In this document: piece after piece, positions 13,211 through 25,953 of the stretch | Layout: every line of letters starts with the position of its first letter | Numbering within the stretch: position 1 is the first letter of the stretch | Made by a program: the position numbers and the translations under genes | Notes under the pieces: model-generated | What the model was told of the DNA's origin: nothing | Database searches by the model: none | The model's input: the letters and a program-made list of their open reading frames with translations, nothing else | Assembly: GCA_905221605.1 (NCBI GenBank) | Contig: CAJNDS010002339.1 | Span: 418,001 to 481,589, forward strand | Source of the DNA: Symbiodinium natans | Taxonomy: Eukaryota > Sar > Dinophyceae > Suessiales > Symbiodiniaceae | Length of the DNA: 63,589 bases | Reading direction: 5' to 3'

Positions 13211-14216
13211 GCAAGATCTTGACAAGCAAATTCCCTTCAAGGTGTCCGTGGGCTCTGTGGTTCTGTTGCAACATCTTGACAAGGAAATTCCCTTCAAGAT
13301 GTTCGTGGGCTCTGTGGTTCTGTTTCAGCATCTTGACAAGGAAATTCACTTCAAGGTGTCCGTGGGCCCTGTGGTTTTGTTGCAACATCTTGACAAGGAA
13401 CTTCCCTTTAAGGTGTCCGTGGGCTCTGTGGTTCTGTTGCAACATCTTGACAAGCAATTTCCCTTCAAGGTGTCCGTGGGCTCTGTGGTTCTCCTGCAAC
13501 ATCTTGACAAGGAAATTCCCTTCAAGGTGTCCATGGGCTCTGTGGTTCTGTGGCAGCATCCTGACAAGGAAATTCCCTTCAAGGTGTCCCTGGGCTCTGT
13601 GGTTCTGTTGCAACATCTTGACAAGGAAATTCCCTTCATGGTGTCCGTGGGCTCTGCTGTTCTGTTGCGACATCTTGACAAGGAAATTCCCTTCAAGGTG
13701 TCCGTGGGCTCTGTGGTTCTGTTGCAACATCTTGACAAGGAAACTCCCTTCAAGGTGTCCGTGGTCTCGGTGGTTCTGTTGCAACATCTTGACAAGGAGA
13801 TTCCCTTCAAGGTGTCCGTGGGCTCTGTAGCTCTGTTGCAACACCTTGACAAGGAAAGCCCCTTCAAGGTGTCCGTGGGCTCTGTGGTTCTGTTGCAACA
13901 TCTTGAAAAGGAAATTCCCTTCAAGGTGTCCGTGGGCTCTGTGGTTCTGTTTCAACATCTTGACAAGGAAATTCCTTTGAAGGTGTCCGTGGGCTCTGTG
14001 ATTCTGTTGCAACATCTTGACAAGGAAATTCCCTTCAAGGTGTCCGTGGGCTCTGTGGTTCTGTTGCAACATCTTGACAAGAAAATTCTCTTCAAGGTGT
14101 CCGTGGGCTCTGTGGTTCTGTTGAAACAGTTTGCAACATCTTGACAAGCAAACTCCCTTCAAGGTGTCCGTGGGCGACATCTTGACAAGGAAACTCCCTT
14201 CAAGGTGTTGGTGGGC
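13211..14216 (+). repeat. HOR-A copy 1
   Basis: HOR-A is an ordered run of variant monomers. It opens with TTGCAAGATCTTGACAAGC, then AAGATGTTCGTGGG, GGGCCCTGTGGTTTTG, CAAGCAATTTCCC, a TGTGGCARCATCCTGAC unit, TTCATGGTGTCC, GCTGTTCTGTTGCGAC, and GGAAACTCCC followed by CCGTGGTCTC. It closes with the T-type cassette: TTGAAACAGTTTGCAAC, then the shortened unit GTGGGCGACATC, then GTGTTGGTGGG. Copy 1 is the shortest. It is followed at once by a second T cassette near 14400, a local duplication. Confidence 0.85.
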
Positions 14217-14728
14217 TCTGTGGTTCTGTTGCAACATCTTGACAAGAAAATTCCCTTCAAGGTGTCCGTGGGCTCTGTGGTTCTGTTGCAACATCTTGAC
14301 AAGGAAATTCCCTTCAAGGTGTCCGTGGGCTCTGTGGTTCTGTTGCAACATCTTGACAAGGAAATTCTCTTTAAGGTGTCCGTGGGCTCTGTGGTTCTGT
14401 TGAAACAGTTTGCAACATCTTGACAAGGAAATTCCCTTCAAGGTGTCCGTGGGCGACATCTTCACAAGGAAACTCCCTTCAAGGTGTCCGTGGGCTCTGT
14501 GGTTCTGTTGCAACATCTTGACAAGGAAATTCCCTTCAAGGTGTCCGTGGGCTCTGTGGTTCTGTTGCAGCATCTTGACAAGGAAATTTCATTCAAGGTG
14601 TCCGTGGGCTCTGAGGTTCTGTTGCAACATCTTGACAAGCAAATTCCTTCAAGGTGTGGTTTTGTTGCAACATCTTGACAAGGAAATTCCCTTCAAGGTG
14701 TCCGTGGGCTCTGTGGTTCTGTTGCAAC

Positions 14729-16430
14729 ATCCCCTTCAAGGTGTCCGTGGGCTCTGTGGTTCTGTTGCAACATCTTGACAAGGAAATCCCCTTCAAGGTG
14801 TCCGTGGGATCTGTGGTTCTGTTGCAACATCTTGACAAGGAAATTCCCTTTCAAGGTGTCCGTGGGCTCTGTGGTTCTGTTGCAACATCTTGACAAGGAA
14901 ATTCCCTTCAAGGGTCCGTGGGCTCTGTGGTTCTGTTGCAACATCTGGACAAGGAAATTCCCTTCAAGGTGTCCCTGGGCTCTGTGGTTCTGTTGCAATC
15001 TTGAGAAGGAAATTCCCTTCAAGGTGTCCCGTGGGCTCTGCGGTTCTGTTGCAACATCTTGACAAGGAAATTCCCTTCAAGGTGTCCGCGGGCTCTGTGG
15101 TTCTGTTGCAACATCTTGACAAGGAAATTCCCTTCAAGGTGTCCGTGGGCTCTGTGGTTCTGTTGCAACATCTTGACAAGCAACTTCCCTTCAAGGTGTC
15201 CGTGGGCTCTGTGGTTCTGTTGTAACATCTTGACAAGAAAATTCCTTCAAGGTGTCCGTGGGCTCTGTGGTTCTGTTGCAACATCTTGACAAGGAAATTC
15301 CCTTCAAGGTGTCCGTGGGCTCTGTGGTTCTGTTGCAACATCTTGACAAGGAAATTCCCTTCAAGGTGTCCCTGGGCTCTGTGGTTCTGTTTCAACATGT
15401 TGCAACATCTTGACAAGGAGATTCCCTTCAAGGTGTCCGTGGGCTCTGTGGTTCTGTTGAAACAGGTTGCAACATCTTGACAAGCAAATTCCCTTCAAGG
15501 TGTCCGTGGGCGACATCTTGACAAGGGAACTCCCTTCAAGGTGTTGGTGGGCTCTGTGGTTCTGTTGCAACATCTTGACAAGGAAATTCCCTTCAAGGTG
15601 TCCGTGGGCTCTGTGGTTCTGTTGCAACATCTTGACAAGGAAGTTCCCTTCAAGGTGTCCGTGGGCTCTGTGGATCTGTTGCAACATCTTGACAAGGAAA
15701 TTCCTTTCGAGGTGTCCGTGGGCTCTGTGGTTCTGTTGCAACATCTTGACAAGGAAATTCCCTTCAAGGTGTCCGTGGGCTCTGTGGTTCTGTTGCAACA
15801 TCTTGACAAGGAGATTCCCTTCAAGGGTCCGTGGGCTCTGTGGTTCTGTTGCAACATCTTGACAAGGAAATTCCTTTCGAGGTGTCCGTGGGCTCTGTGG
15901 TTCTGTTGCAACATCTTGACAAGGAAATTCCCTTCAAGGTGTCCGTGGGCTCTGTGGTTCTGTTGCAACATCTTGACAAGCAATTTCCCTTCAAGGTGTC
16001 CGTGGGCTCTGTGGTTCTGTTGCAACATATTGACAAGGAAATTCCCTTCAAGGTGTCCGTGGGCTCTGTGGTTCTGTTGCAACATCTTGACAAGGAAATT
16101 CCCTTCAAGGTGTCCGTGGGCTCTGTGGTTCTGTTGCAACATCTTGGCAAGGAAATTCCCTTCAAGGTGTCCGTGGGCTCTGTGGTTCTGTTGCAACATC
16201 TTGACAAGAAAATTCCCTTCAAGGTGTCCGTGGGCTCTGTGGTTCTGTTGCAACATCTTGACAAGGAAATGTTCTTCAAGGTGTCCGTGGGCTCTGAGGT
16301 TCTGTTGCAACATCTTGAGAAGCAAATTCCCTTCAAGGTGTGGTTTTGTTTCAACATCTTGACAAGGAAATTCCCTTCAAGGTGTCCGTGGGCTCTGTGG
16401 TTCTGTTGCAACATCCCCTTGAGGTGTCCG
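14729..16430 (+). repeat. 57-bp monomers with shortened marker units
   Basis: This stretch carries shortened units that recur downstream: CAACATCCCCTTCAAGG near 14729 and its relative CAACATCCCCTTGAGG near 16414, both lacking TTGACAAGGAAA. It also has a GGTCCGTGGG unit missing two bases near 14912 and 15826. The G-type cassette and HOR-B copy 1 lie inside it. The same shortened units reappear near 19069, 20852, 23952, 30978, 33948, 35010, 35884, 36988 and 39854, so they were copied with the HORs. Confidence 0.8.
15467..15830 (+). repeat. HOR-B copy 1 (reference copy)
   Basis: HOR-B opens with the G-type cassette (TTGAAACAGGTTGCAAC, a shortened GTGGGCGACATC unit, then CAAGGGAACTCCC and GTGTTGGTGGG). 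It continues with GGAAGTTCCC, GTGGATCTGTTGC and a CCTTTCGAGG unit. Further copies start at 21473, 24573, 31478, 34464, 36442 and 37445. A chimera at 35467 begins as G type and switches to T type within about 150 bp. HOR-B usually follows HOR-A by 0.8-1.3 kb. Confidence 0.85.
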
Positions 16431-16589
16431 TGGGCTCTGTGGTTCTGTTGCAACATCTTGACAAGGAAATCCCCTTCAAGGTGTCCGTGGGCTCTGTGGT
16501 TCTGTTGCAACATCTTGACAAGGAAATTCCCTTTAAGGTGTCCGTGGGCTCTGTGGTTCTGTTGCAACATCTTGATAAGCAAATTGCCT

Positions 16590-18720
16590 TCAAGGTGTCC
16601 GTGGGCTCTGTGGTTCTGGTGCAACATCTTGACAAGGAGATTCCCTTCACGGTGTCCGCTCTGCGGTTCTGTGGCAACATCTTGACAAGTAAATTCCCTT
16701 TATGGATCTGTTGCAACATCTTGACAAGGAATTGCCCTTCAAGGTGTCCGCTCTGTGGTTCTGTTGCAACAGCTTGACAAGGAAATTCCTTTCAAGGTGT
16801 CCGCTCTGTGGTTCTGTTGCAACATCTTGACAAGCAAATTCCCTTCAAGGTGTCCGAGGCCTCTGTGGTTCTGCTGCAACATCTTAACAAGGAAATTTCC
16901 TTCAAGATGTCCGTGGGCTCTGTGGTTCTGTTGCAGCATCTTAACAGGGAATTTTCATTCAAGGTGTTTGTGGGGTTTGTGGTTCTGTGGCAACGTCTTG
17001 ACAAGGAAATTCCCTTCAAGGTGTCCGTGGGCTCTGTGGTTCTGATGCAACATCTTGACAAGGAAGTTCCCTTCAAGGTGTCCGTGGGCTCTGCGGTTCT
17101 GTTGCAACATCTTGACAAGGAAATTCCCCTCAAGGTGTCCGTGGGCTCTGTGGTTCTATTGCAACATCTTGACAAGGAAATTCCTTTCAAGGTGTCCCTG
17201 GGCTCTGTGGTTCTGTGTCAACATCTTGACAAGGAGATTCCCTTCAAGGTGTCCGTGGGCTCTGTGGTTCTGTTGCAACATCTTGACAAGGAAGTTCCTT
17301 CAAGGTGTCGGTGGGCTCTGCGGTTCTGTTGTAACATCTTGACAAGAAAATTGCCTTCAAGGTGTCCGTGGGCTCTGTGGTTCTGTTGCAACATCTTGAT
17401 AAGGAAATTGCCTTCAAGGTGTCCCGGGCTCTGTGGTTCTGTTGCAACATCTTGACAAGGAAATTCCCTTCAAGGTGTCCGTGGGCTCTGTGGTTCGGTT
17501 GCAACATCTTGACAAGCAATTTCCCTTCAAGGTGTCCGTGGGCTCTGTGGTTCTGTTGCAGCATCTTGAGAAGGAAATTCCCTTCAAGGTGTCCGTGGGC
17601 TCTGTGGTTCTGTTGCAACATCTTGACAAGTAAATTCCCTTCAAGGTGTCCGTGGGCTCTGTGGTTCTGTAGCAACATCTTGACGAGGAGATTCCCTTCA
17701 AGGTGTCCGTGGGCTCTGTGGTTCTGTTGCAACATCTTGACAAGGAAATTCCCTGCAAGGTGTCCGTGGGCTCTGTAGTTCTGTTGCAACATCTTGACAA
17801 GGAAATTCCCTTCAAGGTGTCCGTGGGCTCTGTGGCTCTGTCGCAAGATCTTGACAAGGAAATTCCCTTCAAGGTGTCCGTGGGCTCTGTGGATCTGTCG
17901 CAATTCCCTTCAAGGTGTCCGTGCGCTCTGTGGTTCTGTTGCAACAGGTTGACAAGGAAATTCGCTTCAAGGTGTCCGTGGGCTCTGTGGTTCTGTTGCG
18001 ACATCTTGAAAATGAGATTCCCTTCAAGGTGTGCGTGGGCTCTGCGGTTCTGTTGCAACATCTTGACAAGTAAAACCCCTTCAAGGTGTCCGTGGGCTCT
18101 GTGGTTCTGTCGCAACAGCTTGAGAAGGAAATTCCCTTCAAGGTGTTTGTTGGCTCTGTGGTTCTGTCGCAACATCTTGACAAGGCAGTTCCCATCAAGG
18201 GTCCGTGGGCTCTGTGCTTCTGTTGCAACATCTTGACAAGCAACTTCCCTTCAAGGTGTCCGTGGACTCTGTGGTTCTGTTGCAACATCTTGACAAGCAA
18301 TTTCCCTTCAAGGTGTCCGTTGGCTCTGTGGTTCTCCTGCAACATCTTGACAAGGAAATTGCCTTCAAGGTGTCCGTGGGCTCTGTGGTTCTGTTGCAAC
18401 ATCTCGACAAGGAAATTCCCTTCAAGGTGTCCGTGGGCTCTGTGGTTCTGTTGCAACATCTTGGCAAGGAAATTCCCTTCAAGGTGTCCGTGGGCTCTGT
18501 GGTTCCGTGGCAACCTCTTGACAAGGAAATTCCCTTCAAGGTGTCCGTGGGCTCTGTGGTTCTGCTGCAACATCTTGACAAGGAAATTCCCTTCAAGGTG
18601 TCCGTGGGCTCTGTGGTTCTGTTGCATCATCTTGACACGGAAATTCCCTTCAAGGTGTCCGTGGGCTCTGTGGTTCTGTTGCAACATGTTGCAACATCTT
18701 GACAAGGAAATTCCCTTCAA
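16590..18720 (+). repeat. About 10-kb-distant duplication, copy 1
   Basis: This segment corresponds to 26590-28680. The offset is 10003 bp over about 16650-17345 and about 9970 bp over 17830-18700, so roughly 33 bp of net indel lies between. Shared odd units are the CTTTATGGATCTGTTGC unit (16702), short CCGCTCTG units, GTTTGTGGGGTTTGTGG (about 16966), and GTCGCAATTCCCTTC (17897). Confidence 0.8.
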
Positions 18721-19082
18721 GGTGTCTGTGGGCTCTTGTGGTTCTGTTGCAACATCTTGACAAGGAAATTCCCTTCAAGGCGTTGCAACATCTTGACACG
18801 GAAATTCCCTTCAAGGTGTTGCAACATCTTGACAAGGAGATTCCCTTCAAGGTGTCCGTGGGCTCTGTGGTTCTGTTGAAACAGGTTGCAACATCTTGAC
18901 AAGCAAATTCCCTTCAAGGTGTCCGTGGGCTCGGTGGTTTCTGTTGCAACATCTTGACAAGAAAATTCCCTTCAAGGTGTCCGTGGGCTCTGTGGCTCTG
19001 TCGCAACATCTTGACAAGGAAATTCCCTTCAAGGTGTCCGTGGGCTCTGTGGTTCTGTTGCAACATCCCCTTGAGGTGTCCG

Positions 19083-21833
19083 TGGGCTCTGTGGTCCTGT
19101 TGCGTCATCTTGACACGGAAATTCCTTTCAAGGTGTCCGTGGGCTCTGTGGTTCTGTTGCAACATCTTGACAAGGAAATTCCCTTCAAGGTGTCCGTGGG
19201 CTCCGTGGTTCTGCTGCAACATCTTGACAAGGAAATTCCCTTCAAGGTGTCCGTGGGCTCTGTGCTTCTGTTGCAAGATCTTGACAAGCAAATTCCCTTC
19301 AAGGTGTCCGTGGGCTCTGTGGTTCTGTTGCAACATCTTGACAAGGAAATTCCCTTCAAGATGTTCGTGGGCTCTGTGGTTCTGTTGCAGCATCTTGACA
19401 AGGAAATTCCCTTCAAGGTGTCCGTGGGCCCTGTGGTTTTGTTGCAACATCTTGACAAGGAACTTCCCTTCAAGGTGTCCGTGGGCTCTGAGGTTCTGTT
19501 GCAACATCTTGACAAGCAATTTCCCTTCAAGGTGTCCGTGGGCTCTGTGGTTCTCCTGCAACATCTTGACAAGGAAATTCCCGTCAAGGTGTCCATGGGC
19601 TCTGTGGTTCTGTGGCAACATCCTGACAAGGAAATTCCCTTCAAGGTGTCCCTGGGCTCTGTGGTTCTGTTGCAACATCTTGACAAGGAAATTCCCTTCA
19701 TGGTGTCCGTGGGCTCTGCTGTTCTGTTGCGACATCTTGACAAGGAAATTCCCTTCAAGGTGTCCGTGGGCTCTGTGGTTCTGTTGCAACATCTTGACAA
19801 GGAAACTCCCTTCAAGGTGTCCGTGGTCTCGGTGGTTCTGTTGCAACATCTTGACAAGGAGATTCCCTTCAAGGTGTCCGTGGGCTCTGTGGCTCTGTTG
19901 CAACATCTTGACAAGGAAAACCCCTTCAAGGTGTCCGTGGGCTCTGTGGTTCTGTTGCAACATCTTGAAAAGGAACTTCCCTTCAAGGTGTCCGTGGGCT
20001 CTGTGGTTCTGTTGCAACATCTTGACAAGGAAATTCCCTTCAAGGTGTCCGTGGGCTCTGTGATTCTGTTGCAACACATCTTGACAAGGAAATTCCCTTC
20101 AAGGTGTCCGTGGGCTCTGCGGTTCTGTTGCGACATCTTGACAAGGAAATTCCCTTCAAGGTGTCCGTGGGCTCTGTGGTTCTGTTGCAACATCTTGACA
20201 AGGAGATTCCCTTCAAGGTGTCCGTGGGCTCTGTGGCTCTGTTGCAACATCTTGACAAGGAAAACCCCTTCAGGGTGTCCGTGGGCTCTGTGGTTCTGTT
20301 GCAACATCTTGAAAAGGAAATTCCCTTCAAGGTGTCCGTGGGCTCTGTGGTTCTGTTGCAACATCTTGACAAGGAAAGTCCTTTGAAGGTGTCCGTGGGC
20401 TCTGTGATTCTGTTGCAACATCTTGACGAGGAGATTCCCTTCAAAGTGTCCGTGGGCTCTGTGGTTCTGTTGCAACATCTTGACAAGGAAATTCTCTTCA
20501 AGGTGTCCGTGGGCTCTGTGGTTCTGTTGAAACAGTTTGCAACATCTTGACAAGCAAATTCCCTTCAAGGTGTCCGTGGGCGACATCTTCACAAGGAATC
20601 TCCCTTCAAGGTGTTGGTGGGCTCTGTGGTTCTGTTGCAACATCTTGACAAGAAAATTCCCTTCAAGGTGTCCGTGGGCTCTGTGGTTCTGTTGCAGCAT
20701 CTTGACAAGGAAATTCCCATCAAGGTGTCCGTGGGCTCTGAGGTTCTGTTGCAACATCTTGACAAGCAAATTCCTTCAAGGTGTGGTTCTGTTGCAACAT
20801 CTTGACAAGGAAATTCCCTTCAAGGTGTCCGTGGGCTCTGTGGTTCTGTTGCAACATCCCCTTCAAGGTGTCCGTGGGCTCTGTGGTTCTGTTGCAACAT
20901 CTTGACAAGGAAATCCCCTTCAAGGTGTCCGTGGGTTCTGTTGCAACATCTTGACAAGGAAATTCCCTTCAAGGTGTCCGTGGGCTCTGTGGTTCTGTTG
21001 CAACATCTTGACAAGGAAATTCCCTTCTAGGGTCCGTGGGCTCTGTGGTTCTGTTGCAACATCTGGACAAGGAAATTCCCTTCAAGGTGTCCGTGGGCTC
21101 TGTGGTTCTGTTGCAAAATCTTGACAAGGAAATTCCCTTTAAGGTGTCCCGTGGGCTCTGCGGTTCTGTTGCAACATCTTGACAAGGAAATTCCTTCAAG
21201 GTGTCCGTGGGCTCTGTGGTTCTGTTGCAACATCTTGGCAAGGAAATTCCCTTCAAGGTGTCCGCGGGCTCTGTGGTTCTGTTGCAACATCTTGACAAGG
21301 AAATTCCCTTCAAGGTGTCCGTGGGCTCTGTGGTTCTGTTGCAACATCTTGACAAGGAAATTCCCTTCAAGGTGTCCCTGGGCTCTGTGGTTCTGTTTCA
21401 ACATGTTGCAACATCTTGACAAGGAGATTCCCTTCAAGGTGTCCGTGGGCTCTGTGGTTCTGTTGAAACAGGTTGCAACATCTTGACAAGCAAATTCCCT
21501 TCAAGGTGTCCGTGGGCGACATCTTGACAAGGGAACTCCCTTCAAGGTGTTGGTGGGCTCTGTGGTTCTGTTGCAACATCTTGACAAGGAAATTCCCTTC
21601 AAGGTGTCCGTGGGCTCTGTGGTTCTGTTGCAACATCTTGACAAGGAAGTTCCCTTCAAGGTGCCCGTGGGCTCTGTGGATCTGTTGCAACATCTTGACA
21701 AGGAAATTCCTTTCGAGGTGTCCGTGGGCTCTGTGGTTCTGTTGCAACATCTTGACAAGGAAATTCCCTTCAAGGTGTCCGTGGGCTCTGTGGTTCTGTT
21801 GCAACATCTTGACAAGGAGATTCCCTTCAAGGG
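19083..21833 (+). repeat. 3100-bp duplication, copy 1
   Basis: About 2.75 kb recurs at 22184-24933 with an offset of 3100-3101 bp. It holds one HOR-A and one HOR-B. Apart from a one-base change in the CAACA(T)CTTGAC stretch near 19220/22320, I found no difference. It is among the youngest long duplications in the window, unless an assembly error produced it. Confidence 0.9.
19275..20620 (+). repeat. HOR-A copy 2
   Basis: Full-length HOR-A of 1346 bp, inside copy 1 of the 3100-bp duplication. It contains extra units relative to copy 1, including GGAAAACCCC repeated twice (about 19916 and 20268) and a CAACACATCTTG slip near 20072. It ends in a T cassette with CTTCACAAGGAATCTCCC. Confidence 0.87.
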
Positions 21834-22183
21834 TCCGTGGGCTCTGTGGTTCTGTTGCAACATCTTGACAAGGAAATTCCCATCAAGGTGTCCATGGGCT
21901 CTGTGGTTCTGTTGCAACATCTTGACAAGGAAATTCCCTTCAAGGTGTCCGTGGGCTCTGTGGTTCTGTTGCAACATCTTGACAAGCAAATTCCCTTCAA
22001 GGTGTCCGTCCGTGGGCTCTGTGGTTCTGTTGCAACATCTTGACAAGGAAATTCCCTTCAAGGTGTCCGTGGGCTCTGTGGTTCTGTTGCAACATCTTGA
22101 CAAGCAATTTCCCTTCAAGGTGTCCGTGGGCTCTGTGGTTTTGTTGCATCATCTTGAGAAGGAAATTCCCTTCAAGGTGTCCG

Positions 22184-24933
22184 TGGGCTCTGTGGTCCTG
22201 TTGCGTCATCTTGACACGGAAATTCCTTTCAAGGTGTCCGTGGGCTCTGTGGTTCTGTTGCAACATCTTGACAAGGAAATTCCCTTCAAGGTGTCCGTGG
22301 GCTCCGTGGTTCTGCTGCAACACTTGACAAGGAAATTCCCTTCAAGGTGTCCGTGGGCTCTGTGCTTCTGTTGCAAGATCTTGACAAGCAAATTCCCTTC
22401 AAGGTGTCCGTGGGCTCTGTGGTTCTGTTGCAACATCTTGACAAGGAAATTCCCTTCAAGATGTTCGTGGGCTCTGTGGTTCTGTTGCAGCATCTTGACA
22501 AGGAAATTCCCTTCAAGGTGTCCGTGGGCCCTGTGGTTTTGTTGCAACATCTTGACAAGGAACTTCCCTTCAAGGTGTCCGTGGGCTCTGAGGTTCTGTT
22601 GCAACATCTTGACAAGCAATTTCCCTTCAAGGTGTCCGTGGGCTCTGTGGTTCTCCTGCAACATCTTGACAAGGAAATTCCCGTCAAGGTGTCCATGGGC
22701 TCTGTGGTTCTGTGGCAACATCCTGACAAGGAAATTCCCTTCAAGGTGTCCCTGGGCTCTGTGGTTCTGTTGCAACATCTTGACAAGGAAATTCCCTTCA
22801 TGGTGTCCGTGGGCTCTGCTGTTCTGTTGCGACATCTTGACAAGGAAATTCCCTTCAAGGTGTCCGTGGGCTCTGTGGTTCTGTTGCAACATCTTGACAA
22901 GGAAACTCCCTTCAAGGTGTCCGTGGTCTCGGTGGTTCTGTTGCAACATCTTGACAAGGAGATTCCCTTCAAGGTGTCCGTGGGCTCTGTGGCTCTGTTG
23001 CAACATCTTGACAAGGAAAACCCCTTCAAGGTGTCCGTGGGCTCTGTGGTTCTGTTGCAACATCTTGAAAAGGAACTTCCCTTCAAGGTGTCCGTGGGCT
23101 CTGTGGTTCTGTTGCAACATCTTGACAAGGAAATTCCCTTCAAGGTGTCCGTGGGCTCTGTGATTCTGTTGCAACACATCTTGACAAGGAAATTCCCTTC
23201 AAGGTGTCCGTGGGCTCTGCGGTTCTGTTGCGACATCTTGACAAGGAAATTCCCTTCAAGGTGTCCGTGGGCTCTGTGGTTCTGTTGCAACATCTTGACA
23301 AGGAGATTCCCTTCAAGGTGTCCGTGGGCTCTGTGGCTCTGTTGCAACATCTTGACAAGGAAAACCCCTTCAGGGTGTCCGTGGGCTCTGTGGTTCTGTT
23401 GCAACATCTTGAAAAGGAAATTCCCTTCAAGGTGTCCGTGGGCTCTGTGGTTCTGTTGCAACATCTTGACAAGGAAAGTCCTTTGAAGGTGTCCGTGGGC
23501 TCTGTGATTCTGTTGCAACATCTTGACGAGGAGATTCCCTTCAAAGTGTCCGTGGGCTCTGTGGTTCTGTTGCAACATCTTGACAAGGAAATTCTCTTCA
23601 AGGTGTCCGTGGGCTCTGTGGTTCTGTTGAAACAGTTTGCAACATCTTGACAAGCAAATTCCCTTCAAGGTGTCCGTGGGCGACATCTTCACAAGGAATC
23701 TCCCTTCAAGGTGTTGGTGGGCTCTGTGGTTCTGTTGCAACATCTTGACAAGAAAATTCCCTTCAAGGTGTCCGTGGGCTCTGTGGTTCTGTTGCAGCAT
23801 CTTGACAAGGAAATTCCCATCAAGGTGTCCGTGGGCTCTGAGGTTCTGTTGCAACATCTTGACAAGCAAATTCCTTCAAGGTGTGGTTCTGTTGCAACAT
23901 CTTGACAAGGAAATTCCCTTCAAGGTGTCCGTGGGCTCTGTGGTTCTGTTGCAACATCCCCTTCAAGGTGTCCGTGGGCTCTGTGGTTCTGTTGCAACAT
24001 CTTGACAAGGAAATCCCCTTCAAGGTGTCCGTGGGTTCTGTTGCAACATCTTGACAAGGAAATTCCCTTCAAGGTGTCCGTGGGCTCTGTGGTTCTGTTG
24101 CAACATCTTGACAAGGAAATTCCCTTCTAGGGTCCGTGGGCTCTGTGGTTCTGTTGCAACATCTGGACAAGGAAATTCCCTTCAAGGTGTCCGTGGGCTC
24201 TGTGGTTCTGTTGCAAAATCTTGACAAGGAAATTCCCTTTAAGGTGTCCCGTGGGCTCTGCGGTTCTGTTGCAACATCTTGACAAGGAAATTCCTTCAAG
24301 GTGTCCGTGGGCTCTGTGGTTCTGTTGCAACATCTTGGCAAGGAAATTCCCTTCAAGGTGTCCGCGGGCTCTGTGGTTCTGTTGCAACATCTTGACAAGG
24401 AAATTCCCTTCAAGGTGTCCGTGGGCTCTGTGGTTCTGTTGCAACATCTTGACAAGGAAATTCCCTTCAAGGTGTCCCTGGGCTCTGTGGTTCTGTTTCA
24501 ACATGTTGCAACATCTTGACAAGGAGATTCCCTTCAAGGTGTCCGTGGGCTCTGTGGTTCTGTTGAAACAGGTTGCAACATCTTGACAAGCAAATTCCCT
24601 TCAAGGTGTCCGTGGGCGACATCTTGACAAGGGAACTCCCTTCAAGGTGTTGGTGGGCTCTGTGGTTCTGTTGCAACATCTTGACAAGGAAATTCCCTTC
24701 AAGGTGTCCGTGGGCTCTGTGGTTCTGTTGCAACATCTTGACAAGGAAGTTCCCTTCAAGGTGCCCGTGGGCTCTGTGGATCTGTTGCAACATCTTGACA
24801 AGGAAATTCCTTTCGAGGTGTCCGTGGGCTCTGTGGTTCTGTTGCAACATCTTGACAAGGAAATTCCCTTCAAGGTGTCCGTGGGCTCTGTGGTTCTGTT
24901 GCAACATCTTGACAAGGAGATTCCCTTCAAGGT
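22184..24933 (+). repeat. 3100-bp duplication, copy 2
   Basis: Near-identical partner of 19083-21833. The copies diverge at 24933, where this one continues GGTGTCCGTGGG and copy 1 has GGGTCCGTGG. Between the copies, 21834-22183 is made of other 57-bp monomers, including a CCGTCCGTGG slip near 22008. Confidence 0.9.
22375..23720 (+). repeat. HOR-A copy 3
   Basis: It has the same length (1346 bp) and unit order as copy 2 and lies in the second copy of the 3100-bp duplication. Confidence 0.88.
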
Positions 24934-25139
24934 GTCCGTGGGCTCTGTGGTCTGTTGCAAAATCTTGACAAGGAAATTCCCATCAAGGTGTCCGTGGGCT
25001 CTGTGGTTCTGTTGCAACATCTTGACAAGGAAATTCCCTTCAAGGTGTCGTGGGCTCTGTGGTTCTGTTGCAACATCTTGACAAGGAAATTCCCTTCAAG
25101 GTGTCCGTGGCTCTGTGGTTCTGTTGCAACATCTTGACA

Positions 25140-25953
25140 AAGAAATTCCCTTCAAGGTGTCCGTGGGCTCTGTGGTTCTGTTGCAACATCTTGACAAGGA
25201 ATTCCCCTTCAAGGTGTCCGTGGGCTCTGTGGTTCTGTTGCAACATCTTGACAAGGAATTCCCCTTCAAGGTGTCCGTGGGCTCTGGTGTTCTGTGGTTT
25301 TGTTGCAACATCTTGACAAGGAAATTCCCTTCAAGGTGTCTGTGGGCTCTGTGGTTCTGTTGCAACATCTTGACAAGCAATTTCCCTTCAAGGTGTCCGT
25401 GGGCTCTGTGGTTCTGTTGCAACATCTTGACAAGGAAGTTCCCTTCAAGGTGCCCGTGGGCTCTGTGGTTCTGTTGCAACATCTTGACAAGCAATTTCCC
25501 TTCAAGGTGTCCGTGGGCTCTGTGGTTCTGTTGCAACATCTTGACAAAGAAATTCCCTTCAAGGTGTCCGTGGGCTCTGTGGTTCTGTTGCAACATCTTG
25601 ACAAGGAATTCCCCTTCAAGGTGTCCGTGGGCTCTGTGGTTCTGTTGCAACATCTTGACAAGGAATTCCCCTTCAAGGTGTCCGTGGGCTCTGGTGTTCT
25701 GTGGTTTTGTTGCAACATCTTGACAAGGAAATTCCCTTCAAGGTGTCTGTGGGCTCTGTGGTTCTGTTGCAACATCTTGACAAGCAATTTCCCTTCAAGG
25801 TGTCCGTGGGCTCTGTGGTTCTGTTGCAACATCTTGACAAGGAAATTCCCTTCAAGGTGTCCGTGGGCTCTGTGGTTCTGTTGCAACATCTTGACAAGCA
25901 ATTTCCCTTCAAGGTGTCCGTGGGCTCTGTGGTTCTGTTGCAGCATCTTGAGA
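25140..25953 (+). repeat. 407-bp tandem duplication within the 57-bp array
   Basis: Two successive copies of a 407-bp block (seven monomers, one with 8 extra bases) begin near 25140 and 25547. The marker is the extended unit GGTGTTCTGTGGTTTTG at about 25286 and 25693, preceded by two GGAATTCCCC units. The same cassette occurs near 4650, 5170, 7890 and 8403, so 25.1-25.7 kb probably derives from the left end of the array. Confidence 0.82.
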
